DNA of 64,000 bases, taken from positions 1-64,000 of the forward strand of contig PNKH01000017.1 of the NCBI GenBank assembly GCA_013822345.1, in the 5' to 3' direction. The stretch is from Isosphaera sp. GTDB lineage: Bacteria; Planctomycetota; Planctomycetia; Gemmatales; Gemmataceae. The translations under genes and the position numbers were made by a program. The notes under the pieces are model-generated. The model saw nothing but the letters and a program-made list of their open reading frames with translations. It was not told the DNA's origin and did not search any database. Shown here in pieces: positions 47,582-56,800 of this stretch (position 1 is the first letter of the stretch; each line of letters opens with the position of its first letter).

Positions 47582-50542
47582 CTACTCCTTCCGCGGGGTG
47601 AGGCCGTCGAGGTAGCGCCAGTCCTTGAGAAACCGGATCAGGTCGGCCAGCTCCTGCGCGGTCATGTTCTTCTCCAGCCCGTCCGGCATCAGCGACAGGC
47701 CGGACGACCGCACCTCCGCCACGTCCGCCCGGAGGACCGCGTCGGTCTGCCCGTTCTCCCGGGCCAGGGTGATCCCGGCCGCCGACTCGGACGCGATCAG
47801 CCCGGTCAGCACCTTCTCGTCCTTCGTCCGGACGGTGTAGGCGATGTAGTTGCCGTCGACCGCGGCGTTCGGGTTGAGGATGTCCGTCAGCAGCATCTCC
47901 GGCGTCTTGGTGCGGGTGTCGCTGATGTCCGGGCCGACCCGGGTGCCGACCCCGCCGACCGCGTGGCACGCCGCGCACGCCTTGCGGAACACCTCCCGCC
48001 CGCGGGCCGCGTCGGCCGCCAGCGCCAGCGCCGGGCGGTACTTCTCCAGCACCTCCTTCCGGTCCGCCGGGAGGCTGTCCTTGAGCAGCTTCGCGGCCCG
48101 GGCGGACAGTTTCGCGTCCTTCGACGCCATCAGCCGGCGCGCCCGGGCTGGGTCCACGTCGGCCGGCTTCACCTTCCCCGCCTCCACCGCGTCGAGCAGC
48201 GCCGCCGCCCACTCCGGCCGGCGGAGCAGTGCCTCCAACACCTCGCCGCGGACGGCCGGGGTGTACGCCCGCCAGCCCTTCAGCAACAGTTCGGGAACCT
48301 CCGGGCGCGGGTGGGCCGCCAGCGCGCGGACCGCCCCGAGCCGGAGCGCGGGGGCGGTGTCGCCGCCTTCGAGTAAGCCCGTCAGCGCCGGGCCGGCGGA
48401 GTCCCACGGCGTGTGGGCGAGCAGACGGACGGCGGCGGCCCGGTCGTCCTCGGCCGCCTTCGGGTCGCCCGCCGCGGCGGTCGCCGTCGCCAGCATCTCA
48501 CCGGCGAGCCTGGCGGCGGCCTCACCCGGGAGCGCGGCGAGGAACGCCGGGAACGCCGTGCCGCGGCGGGCGACGCCCTCGGCCAGGCCGGTCAGGGCGG
48601 CGGTGCGGAACGCGGCCGTGGCCGACTTGCCGGCCGCCGCGAGGACGTCCGTGACCCGGGCGGGGTCGCGCCCCGAGCCGACGAGGTCGCACAGCTCCCG
48701 CACCAGTTGCGCCCGGTGAACGTCCGGCCGGCGGGTGAAGTCGGCGTCGGCGAGCAGGGCGGCGACCAGCTTCGCCGCCCGTGGCCCGGCCGACGCGGCG
48801 ACCGCGATTCGGGTCCACTTGTCGGCCGCGTCCCGGGCGGCGATCGCCGCGAGGGCGGGGAGGACCGCGTCGTCGTCCCACGCCCCGAGCGACAGCGCCG
48901 CCTGGAACCGGACTCGGGCGTCGGCGTCCGGCTTGAGCAGGGCCGCGGGAACCGGCCGGCCGGCGGCGCGGGTCGCCTCCAGCAGCCGGACCGCGTGCTC
49001 CCGGACGCCGGCGTGTTCGTCCCCTGCCATCCGGTCGATGAGGTCGGCCGGCACCTGGCCCTTCGCCGCCAGCAGCCACGCGGCGAGGATTCGGCCGTCC
49101 GGGGATGTCGTCTTCGCGGCGAACGCCTCGATCGCCGCAGCCGCCGCGGGGTCCTTCGCGGTGAGCAGCAGCCGCTGGGCGGTCGTGCGGTGCCAGCCGC
49201 TCGCGTGGGCCAGGTGTCCGGCGAGTTCCTTCACCCCGGCCTTGTCGAGCCGCGGCCGCGGGCCCGGCTTGTGCCCCTCCGGGACGACCCGCCAGATCCG
49301 CCCGCGGTCGCTGCCGAGCATCAGGTCCGGCCGCGCCTTCAGCTCGGCCGGCATGAACTCGGGGTGCTCGATCACCGCCCGGTACATGTCCACGACCACG
49401 AGCCCGCCGTCCGGGTCGTTGGTCGCGAACACCGGGCGGAACCACTCGTCCGGGCTGGCGAGGAACTCGACGCCCTCCTTCCACGGCCGCGACCGGAACG
49501 TCGCCCCGTCCGCCTCCAGCGCCTCGCAGTGGACGAGGTTCCCGGTCGGCTCGCAGGTGAACGCCGCGTCCCGGAACGGGGCCGGGAGCAATCCGCCCTT
49601 GTCGATGAACACCCCACATGCGGCCGTGAACCGCCCGGCGTGCAGGTTCGAGGTCGTCCAGTTCCGGCTGAGCGGGTAGACCTTGGTGCCGCTGGAGAGC
49701 GGACCGTCGGCCGCGCCGGCGGTGTCGTGGAGCAGCGGCGGGACGGCGAGGAGCGGGTTCCGACTCCCCGGGTCGGCCGGGAAGACGACGTGCCGCAGGT
49801 GGTTCCGGTTGTCGCACACGAACCGGCGGCCCCACCGGTCGAACGTGTTGCCGAACTGCCCCATGCCGGGGACCGCCTCGGCCCGGTCGGCCACCGGGTC
49901 GAACCGGAAGTCCTTCCCGCCGATCGGGACCGCCGGGGCGTCCGGCTTGCCGGCCCGCCGCACCTCGCCGCCGCGCAGCCCGTTGGCGACGTACACCCAG
50001 CCGTCCGGGCCGAGGGCCGGGTGGCTGACCCGGAGCTGCGGGTTGCCGGCCGCGAACCCCTCGTACAGCACCTCGCGCGTGTCGGCGACCCCGTCGCCGT
50101 CGGAGTCCCGGAGGAAGAGGATGTGCGGGGCGGCGGTGACGATCGCCCCGCCGGCCCACGGGAGGACGCCGTTGGCGAACAGGAGGCCGTCGGCGAACAC
50201 GCGGGCGGTCTCGTACCGCCCGTCGCCGTCGCGGTCCTCCAACACCTTGACCCGGCCCGCGGGCTTCTGGCCGGGGGCGGGGCCGTTCGGGTAGTCGCGC
50301 ATCTCGACCACCCACAGCCGCCCGGCCTCGTCGAACGCGCAGGCGACCGGGCTCTCGACCTGCGGCTCGGCGGCGACCAGGTCGACCCGCAGCCCGGGGG
50401 CGAGCCGGAACGTCTGCCGCTCCGGCTCCGGGGCGAGCGGCGACTTCGGGGCGGGGGCGGGCTTCGCGTCGTCGCCGGGGCCGTGGGTCGCCATCCCGAG
50501 CAGAACGAGGAGGGCGAGGAGGGGGGTCGTGCGGGTCGCCAT
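47582..50542 (-). CDS. PVC-type haem-binding CxxCH dehydrogenase-like protein
   Basis: The 986-residue exported protein has a signal peptide (about 1-24) and an N-terminal beta-propeller of the membrane-bound dehydrogenase type (LWVVEMRDYPNG, DGDGRYETARVFADGL). A long HEAT-like helical middle spans about 440-830. A C-terminal cytochrome-c-like domain has the haem motif CAACH (856-860). It probably oxidises a sugar or alcohol and passes electrons to its own haem. It is divergent from the Tat-type Gfo/Idh gene. Confidence 0.92.
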   Translation of the reverse strand: MATRTTPLLALLVLLGMATHGPGDDAKPAPAPKSPLAPEPERQTFRLAPGLRVDLVAAEPQVESPVACAFDEAGRLWVVEMRDYPNGPAPGQKPAGRVKVLEDRDGDGRYETARVFADGLLFANGVLPWAGGAIVTAAPHILFLRDSDGDGVADTREVLYEGFAAGNPQLRVSHPALGPDGWVYVANGLRGGEVRRAGKPDAPAVPIGGKDFRFDPVADRAEAVPGMGQFGNTFDRWGRRFVCDNRNHLRHVVFPADPGSRNPLLAVPPLLHDTAGAADGPLSSGTKVYPLSRNWTTSNLHAGRFTAACGVFIDKGGLLPAPFRDAAFTCEPTGNLVHCEALEADGATFRSRPWKEGVEFLASPDEWFRPVFATNDPDGGLVVVDMYRAVIEHPEFMPAELKARPDLMLGSDRGRIWRVVPEGHKPGPRPRLDKAGVKELAGHLAHASGWHRTTAQRLLLTAKDPAAAAAIEAFAAKTTSPDGRILAAWLLAAKGQVPADLIDRMAGDEHAGVREHAVRLLEATRAAGRPVPAALLKPDADARVRFQAALSLGAWDDDAVLPALAAIAARDAADKWTRIAVAASAGPRAAKLVAALLADADFTRRPDVHRAQLVRELCDLVGSGRDPARVTDVLAAAGKSATAAFRTAALTGLAEGVARRGTAFPAFLAALPGEAAARLAGEMLATATAAAGDPKAAEDDRAAAVRLLAHTPWDSAGPALTGLLEGGDTAPALRLGAVRALAAHPRPEVPELLLKGWRAYTPAVRGEVLEALLRRPEWAAALLDAVEAGKVKPADVDPARARRLMASKDAKLSARAAKLLKDSLPADRKEVLEKYRPALALAADAARGREVFRKACAACHAVGGVGTRVGPDISDTRTKTPEMLLTDILNPNAAVDGNYIAYTVRTKDEKVLTGLIASESAAGITLARENGQTDAVLRADVAEVRSSGLSLMPDGLEKNMTAQELADLIRFLKDWRYLDGLTPRKE

Positions 50543-50702
50543 CGGGACCTCGGCGGACGGCGGGCGGACGCGGGCTATTGTCCGCGCCGGGCCGGGCGGG
50601 GCAACGGGTCCGGCCGCGGCCCGTTGCGGGCCGGCGGGCGGGGCGGTAGTCTGACCCGGCGACGGCGAACGGCCCCGCTCACCCCACCCGGAGGTTCCGA
50701 CG

Positions 50703-52049
50703 ATGGCCCGCATCACCCGCAGGGACTTCGCCAAGACGGCCGGCGTGGCGACCGCCACGGCCCTCGGCGCCGGCCGGGTGGTCGGGGCGAACGACCGCGT
50801 CCGCGTCGGGTTCGTCGGCGTCGGCAACCGCGGCGACCAGGTGCTCGCCGCGTTCCTCGAGCACAAGGACTGCGAGGTCGCGGCGGTGTGCGACATCTAC
50901 CAGCCCTACGTCGAGTTCGCGGCGAAGCGGGTCGGCGGGAACCCGGAGCGGTTCAAGGACTACCGGGACCTGGTCGCGAAGAAGGACCTCGACGCGGTGG
51001 TGATCGCCACCCCGGACCACTGGCACGCGCTGATGTGCGTGGAGGCGTGCGCCGCGGGGAAGGACGTGTACGTCGAGAAGCCGCTGTCGCTGTGCGTGGC
51101 CGAGGGCCGGGCGATGGTGGAGGCCGCCCGGAAGCACAACCGCGTCGTCCAGTGCGGCATCCAGCGGACGTCCAGCGCGATGTGCCGGGAGGCGGCGGAG
51201 GTGGTCCGGTCCGGGGCGATCGGCAAGGTCACCGTCGTCCGGGCGTTCCACGTCCAGAACGAGTGGCCGAAGGGGATCGGCAGCCCGCCGGACGGGGAGC
51301 AGCCGCCGGAGGGGTTCGACTGGGACAAGTGGGTCGGCCCGGCCCCGCTGCGGAAGTACAACAGGAACCGCTCGTTCTACCGGTTCCGCTGGTTCTACGA
51401 CTACTCCGGCGGGCAGCTCACCAACTTCGGCGTCCACTACCTGGCGCAGATCCACGCGTCGCTCGGCGTCGACGCCCCGCTGTCGGTCGTCGCGCTCGGC
51501 GGGAAGTTCGCCACCCAGGACAACCGCGAGGTGCCGGACACGCTGGAGGTGGTGTGGCACTACCCGAACGACACGCTGGTCACGTTCTCGCAGTTCAACG
51601 CGACCGGGGCGCCGCCGGCGGCCAGGCCGTGCGAGATCGAGTTCCGCGGGACGAAGGGGACGATGTACTTCCGCACCGGCGGGTACGAGGTGGTGCCGGA
51701 GGTGGTGACCCCGAACGAGTTCCCGGCCCGCACCCCGCTCGACCGGACCGTGGAGAAGGGCTGGCGGGCCGGGGCGAAGGCGGAGGTCGAGGCGAAGCAG
51801 GTGGCCGGCAAGATCCTGGACGCGGACCACGCCCGCAACTTCCTGGACTGCGTGAAGAGCCGCAAGCCGCCGACGTGCGACGTGGAGTTCGGCCACCGGT
51901 GCACCAGCGCGGCGCTGGTCGCGAACGTGGCGCACCGGTCGAAGCTGTACCTGGAGTGGGACGCGAAGGCGGAGCGGTTCACCAACCACGCCGGGGCGAA
52001 CCAGGCGCTGACGTACACGTACCGCAAGCCGTACACGATGCCGGGCTGA
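50703..52049 (+). CDS. Tat-exported Gfo/Idh/MocA-family oxidoreductase
   Basis: The 448-residue protein has a twin-arginine leader (RITRRDFAKTAGVATA) and a Rossmann motif (VGFVGVGNRG). The motif DVYVEKPLSL carries the catalytic lysine, and a C-terminal beta-sheet domain with WFYDYSGGQLTNFGVHYL follows. It is expected to oxidise a sugar derivative with tightly bound NAD(P) outside the cytoplasm. It is the last typical chromosomal gene before the island and ends at a strong palindromic terminator. Confidence 0.93.
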   Translation: MARITRRDFAKTAGVATATALGAGRVVGANDRVRVGFVGVGNRGDQVLAAFLEHKDCEVAAVCDIYQPYVEFAAKRVGGNPERFKDYRDLVAKKDLDAVVIATPDHWHALMCVEACAAGKDVYVEKPLSLCVAEGRAMVEAARKHNRVVQCGIQRTSSAMCREAAEVVRSGAIGKVTVVRAFHVQNEWPKGIGSPPDGEQPPEGFDWDKWVGPAPLRKYNRNRSFYRFRWFYDYSGGQLTNFGVHYLAQIHASLGVDAPLSVVALGGKFATQDNREVPDTLEVVWHYPNDTLVTFSQFNATGAPPAARPCEIEFRGTKGTMYFRTGGYEVVPEVVTPNEFPARTPLDRTVEKGWRAGAKAEVEAKQVAGKILDADHARNFLDCVKSRKPPTCDVEFGHRCTSAALVANVAHRSKLYLEWDAKAERFTNHAGANQALTYTYRKPYTMPG

Positions 52050-52071
52050 CCCGCGACCAGGTGTCAACGAA

Positions 52072-52097
52072 CAACCCCCGGCCGCGGCCGGGGGTTG
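52072..52097. terminator. 26-bp perfect palindrome
   Basis: CAACCCCCGGCCG and its exact complement form a loopless 13-bp-arm hairpin 23 bases after the oxidoreductase stop. It also lies 8 bases beyond the 3' end of the tRNA fragment, and may have served as that tRNA's terminator on the minus strand. Confidence 0.8.
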
Positions 52098-52104
52098 GGT
52101 GGAG

Positions 52105-52152
52105 TATGCCCGACAGGAGTTGAACCTGTAACCTTCGGCTCCGGAGGCGGAA
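52105..52152 (-). other. 3' fragment of tRNA-Arg(CCG), probable att site
   Basis: On the minus strand the order is an anticodon loop with CCG (CTCCGGA), the 3' half of the anticodon stem (GCCGA), a variable loop AGGTT and a T-arm (ACAGG TTCAACT CCTGT). The acceptor half CGGGCAT and a discriminator base follow. The D-arm and 5' acceptor half are missing, and the 5' anticodon stem has one mismatch. This is the usual scar of an element integrated into a tRNA 3' end. An intact tRNA-Arg(CCG) is predicted at the other end, beyond the window. Confidence 0.7.
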
Positions 52153-52202
52153 GGCCCGACTCCACAACCCAAGATTCAGCCACACCTTCCTACCGCAGCC
52201 CT

Positions 52203-52340
52203 GTGCCGGGAGCAGCACCGGGAGCAGCAATCGCCGCCGACCCGGACCTGTCCGCACTCGTCGCCGCGTGGCCCGCACTCCCCGACCCGATCAAGGCCGC
52301 CGTCCGGGCGCTGATCCGGAGCGCCACCGGGTCGGCGTGA
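52203..52340 (+). pseudogene. Possible integrase C-terminal remnant
   Basis: About 45 codons ending at a TGA encode DPDLSALVAAWPALPDPIKAAVRALI. This is the kind of short tail I associate with planctomycete tyrosine recombinases. No start or catalytic residues are present. Its place beside the tRNA fragment supports a decayed integrase, but the tail alone is weak evidence. The rest of the 334-bp gap (52050-52383) holds only the terminator and the tRNA fragment. Confidence 0.35.
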
Positions 52341-52383
52341 ACGCCCGGTTACGCTCCGCTACACCCACCCGAGGTCAATCACC

Positions 52384-52950
52384 ATGAGCAGCCGTCGAAT
52401 GCCGTCCGCGCGGGCCCGGTCACACGCGGACGGGCTGACCCTCCCGCAGCAGAGCGCTGCCGACCTGCTGGCCGCCGGGAAGACCGATACCGAGGCGGCC
52501 GCGGCGCTCGGGCTGAGCCGGGTCACGGTCACCCGGTGGCGGCTGTACGATGTGGCCTTCGCTGCGGCCCTGGCGGAGCGGCGGGCCCACGTCTGGGGGT
52601 CGGCCGCGGACCGGCTCCGGGCCCTGATCCCGGCCGCCCTCGACGTTTTGGCCGACGACCTGAGCGCGGCGACCGGGGCGGAGCGGCGGGAGGTGGCCCT
52701 GGCGGTGCTGAAGCTGGCCGGCCCGCTCCCGGTCCCGCCGGCCGGGTCGACCGACTCGGAGGACTACGTCCGGGCGGCCGTCCACCGGGAGCGGGACCGG
52801 ATGCAGCAGAACCTGGATGCGGTGCGGTTCGGCCCGATGGGGCTGCCGGAGTACGCCGACCACCTGGAGCGGGTGCGGGACGACCTGGCCCGGCGGGCGG
52901 CCGCGGCCGAGGAGGCGTCGCCCCCGGGCGGCGGGTCGGGCGGGGGGTAG
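52384..52950 (+). CDS. Helix-turn-helix protein, phage terminase-small-subunit-like
   Basis: The 188-residue protein has a DNA-binding helix-turn-helix (SAADLLAAGKTDTEAAAALG, then SRVTVTRWRL). After it comes an RRAHVWGSAADRLRAL helix, as in the phBC6A51-type small proteins of phages. The C-terminus is charged and Pro/Gly-rich. It is the first gene inside the putative island. It could be a small terminase subunit or a regulator; the family does not separate these. Confidence 0.65.
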   Translation: MSSRRMPSARARSHADGLTLPQQSAADLLAAGKTDTEAAAALGLSRVTVTRWRLYDVAFAAALAERRAHVWGSAADRLRALIPAALDVLADDLSAATGAERREVALAVLKLAGPLPVPPAGSTDSEDYVRAAVHRERDRMQQNLDAVRFGPMGLPEYADHLERVRDDLARRAAAAEEASPPGGGSGGG

Positions 52951-53122
52951 CCCCCGGACCATCCGGCCCGCGGTCCGCCCCGGCCCCGAGGTCGGCCGCG
53001 CGCCGTGCCACGGTGTTGATTTCTCCGACGTACCTGGGGTGGGCCGAGAACGGTCCGGGAACCCGGCTCGGGCGCCGGGCCGCCGTTCCGGTCGGCCGCG
53101 CCCCGTGAGAAAGGGTGAGCCG

Positions 53123-53755
53123 ATGTGTCCCCGCCCGACGCCCCGGAAGCCGGAGCGGATCTCCGCCAAGCAGCAGGCGTTCGTCGGCGCGTACCTGCGG
53201 ACCCGGAACGCGACCCGGGCCGCGGTCGCCGCCGGGTACCCGGAGCGGTCCGCCCACACCCGCGGGAGCGAGCTCCTGGACGGGAAGACGTACCTGGTGG
53301 CGGCCGAGGTGCGGCGGCGGCTCGACGCGTTGGACAAGCGGGCGATGCTGGACGCTGACGCGGTGCTGTGGTACCTCCACGCGGCGATGCTGTTCTGCCC
53401 GGCCGACTACTGCCTTCCCGGCGACGGCGGGGGGCGGTGGCGGGCTGCGGCCGAGGACGTCCGGGCCTGGCCCCCGGAGGTCAAAGCCCTGGTCGAGGAG
53501 ATGGAGGTTCGGCCGGACGGGTCGGTCCGGGTGCGGTTCGTGTCGAAGGCGGCGGCGATGGCTCTGGCGGCGAAGTACCAGTTGGGCGGGAAGGCCCGGG
53601 TCGTGGTGCAGCAGATCGACTGGTCGGGGCTGCTGCGGGGCGGGCCGCCCGACCCGGACCCGGTCGAGGAGCGGATCCGGGCCATCGAGGCTCTCCCCGA
53701 CCCCGACCCGGCGGACGGCCCGGACGAACCCGCCCGGCACGGCAGCCCCGACTGA
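53123..53755 (+). CDS. Terminase small subunit-like protein
   Basis: The 210-residue protein begins with the Terminase_2 pattern: ISAKQQAFVGAYLRTRNATRAAVAAGYPE, with AQ/NAT-AA-AGY landmarks, then SELLDGKTYLVAAEVRRRL. Phage proteins of this kind bind the packaging site and regulate the large subunit. Here no large terminase, portal or capsid gene is present, so it is a satellite or remnant. It starts 170 bases after the HTH gene. Confidence 0.75.
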   Translation: MCPRPTPRKPERISAKQQAFVGAYLRTRNATRAAVAAGYPERSAHTRGSELLDGKTYLVAAEVRRRLDALDKRAMLDADAVLWYLHAAMLFCPADYCLPGDGGGRWRAAAEDVRAWPPEVKALVEEMEVRPDGSVRVRFVSKAAAMALAAKYQLGGKARVVVQQIDWSGLLRGGPPDPDPVEERIRAIEALPDPDPADGPDEPARHGSPD

Positions 53756-53886
53756 GCCGGGCCCGGCGGAATCCGCGAAGGTTCGCCCCCGGTCGCGCGT
53801 ACTCCTGGGAGGGACCCCGGGCGTGTGGTACCCTGGGGCGGTTCCGCCTCCGGCACCCCGCGTGGTCCCGGTCCCCGGGTTCGGGC

Positions 53887-56800
53887 ATGGATGAGTTACT
53901 CCGCCGCTTGCGGTCCCTCCCCGGCAACCCCGGGACGTGGGGCTACCTCCTCTGCCCGCGGCAGCGCGTCCTGGACGGAGGCGGACGCGAGTTCCGGGAC
54001 GCCCCGGCGGAGGCCGTGGAGCGGCTCGGTGGGGAGGCCGTCGAGGCGTGGGGCCTGCTGACCGGGGCCGAGTCGAAGGACGACCTCGGGTGGTGCTGCG
54101 CGGCGGCCGCCAACCGGCCGTTCGCCCACGCCGAGGCGGGCCCGCTCCGCCGCCGGGCCCTCGACCACTTCGCGGCGGCGATGGTGCTCGGCTGGCTCCG
54201 GCACGCCGCCGACCCGAACAGCCTCGCCGCCCTGGAGGCGTGGCTCGCCCACTTCGCCCACCCGGGCGAGTTCCTCCCGCCCCTGCGGCACCACCTCGGC
54301 CGGCTCCCCCCGGGTGACCTGGCGGCGCGGGTCCAGGCGGCCGCCCGCCTCCTCCCGCCGGCGGCCGCCACCCGGCTCCGCCTCGCCGCCCGCCACCAAC
54401 TCCGGCTCCCGCTCACCACGCCGAACCCACCCCGGCCGGTGCGGGTCCACTTCCCGACCTACGACGACTTCACCCACGACGGCGCGGTCTACGCCCTCGA
54501 CCTGGAACTCCTGCCGGACGGCGACCCGGGTCTGTTCCCGGACCCGGCGTGCCTCGACCTGCCGACGGCGGGCGAGTTCCGCGCGGTCGTCGAGGCGGCC
54601 CACGGGCTGCACACCTTCCCCGGCCCGGTGGTGTGGGGCGTCCGGCGGCTGACCGACCCGACGGGCACCACCCAGACGGTCCGCGGGGAGTCGCACTCGG
54701 CCGCCGCCTGCGTCGCGTTCCGGGCGCTGGCCGCGAGCCGGGAGGTGGACCCGGGCTGTGTGCTCTCGGCCCAGTTCCCCTGGACGGTTGGCGACAGGGC
54801 CCCCGAGTGGGGGCGGCCGTCGTCCGCGCTCCGGGGTGTCGGGGGGCTGCGCGACAAGTACGAGGCGGTGTGCGCCCTCAACAAACCGCGGTTCGGCCGG
54901 TTCCTCCACAACGACCCGGCGTTCGCCCCGGCCCACCGGCCGGTACCCATCGACTGCCCGGCGACGCTGGAGGACGCCTACCAGATCGCGACCGGGCTGA
55001 TCGGCGAGGTCCGCCGGTACTACGCCGCCTGCGCCGCCTTCCTCGACCGCGACCGGGCCGTCTACCTCGGCGCCCGGCGGCTGTCCGACCTGTACATCGA
55101 GCCGGACGTGCTCCGGGACGTGGTCCGGCTGGAGCGGGAGCCGGCCGGCCGCGACCCGGAGGAGGGGCCGCCCGCCCCCGACGCCGGGCCGGACAAGGGG
55201 AAGCCGCGGGCCGGGGGCGACGCCTTGCCGGAGAAGGGGAGGCCGCGGGGCGAGAGCGGCACCGAGGAGAAGGTGAAGCTGCAGGCCGACAGCGACGCCG
55301 AGGAGAAGTTCCGGGACAAGTTGGTGGAGCGGCGGGAGCGGGTGGCCTGGAAGGCCGTGTGGCCGGGCGCCCGCCGGGCGGTGATCGTCGGCGACCCGGG
55401 CGAGGGGAAGTCGGTGCTGGCGAAGCACCTGCTGCTGGAACTCGCCGGACAGGGGGTCGCCGAACTCGACGCCGGCGGGAAGGCGGTCGGGGAACTCGCC
55501 ACCCCGGTGTTCGTCCGCCTGGCCGACCTGGCCGAGTCCGCGGACCCGGACGACGCGATCCGGGCCGCCGTGCAGCGGGTGGCCCCGCCCGGGCAGCCGT
55601 TCTCGGACGCGCTCGTCACGCACGTCCTCGAGACCGTCAAGAAGTCCGGCGTCCTCATCCTGGACGGGTTCGACGAGGTACCCAGTTCGGGGCACCAGCG
55701 GCGGTTGGATCACCTCCGGGCGGTGGCGGCATGGCCGTGCCGGGTGGTGCTGACGAGCCGGCCGTACGGGTACCAGCGGGGCGGGGTGCCGTTCCCGGAG
55801 GTGCAGGAGTTCGAACTGGCCCCGCTCGCCGACGGGCCGCGGGCGGCGTTCGTCGCCGCGTGGTTTCGCACCTCGGCCCGGCCGGACTGGCAGGCCCGGG
55901 TGCAGGAACTGGCGGCCGGGGCCGGCCTGCAGCAGATGTCCCGGAACGCGTTCCTGCTCACGCTCCTGTGCGCCGAGGCGGAGGTCCGGGACCTGCCGGC
56001 GAGCGCCCGGCGGCCGACCCTGTACCGCTGGATCGTCCTCGACCTGCTCCGCGGGGCGTGGCGGCAGGACCCGCCGCCGATCGACGAGAACGACGCGACC
56101 CTGGACGTCCAGCTCCGCGTCCTCCGTCGGGCCTGCTGGCACCTGCTCGGGCCGTCCCCGGCCCGGTACGCGTTCGCCCGGGACGAGTGGTTCGACGCCC
56201 TGGAGCAGGCCGGCTACAGCACCGAGCGGGCCGGGGCGCTGCTCAACGAGTGGCAGGCCCGCGGGGTGCTCCTGCCGCTGCTCGTCCAGCGGCACGGCGA
56301 GACGTCCCGCGGGTGGGCGTTCGCCCACCGGTCGATCCTGGAGTTCCTGGCGGCCGAGCACGTGGCCCGGCTGCCCGACCCGGTGGCCGCGATCAACCGC
56401 TACCTGTGGACGCCACCGCCGGACGGCCCGGAGACCTGGGAGCCGGACGCCCAGGAGTTCCTGCCGTTCCTGGCCGGGTGCATGACCGACCCGTCGTCGC
56501 TGCTCTCCCGGATGCTGGAACTCGACGCCCAGTTGCCGGACGCGCTGTACGTGATGGCCCGGCTCGCCGGGCGGTGCCTGACCGACATCGACGCCGACCG
56601 GCTGCGCCCTCCGGGGCTGCTCGACCAGGTGCTGGACCGGGCGGAGGGGGTGTACTGGGGTCTCGGCCGGACGCCAACGCTGGCCCGTGCGCTGGCCCAC
56701 CCGGCCGGGGTGCGGCGGCTCGAGCAGCGGCTAGCGGCTGATGGGTTAGCTGGGTTTCACGACGGTCACATTCTGATCAAGCAACTCGCTCCCGCATCTG

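Noticed and set aside
50601-50627. Hairpin GCAACGGG/CCCGTTGC in the divergent promoter gap as an operator
   Set aside because: It is a single 8-bp-arm hairpin in very GC-rich DNA with no second copy near the other Gfo/Idh or haem-protein genes, so a regulatory claim is not supported.
52105-52152. Functional tRNA gene
   Set aside because: The D-arm and 5' acceptor half are missing, so it cannot fold as a complete tRNA.
52095-52202. Small gene reading through the tRNA fragment
   Set aside because: The CPTGVEPVTFGSGG reading is the translation of the tRNA-Arg complement, a common false call.
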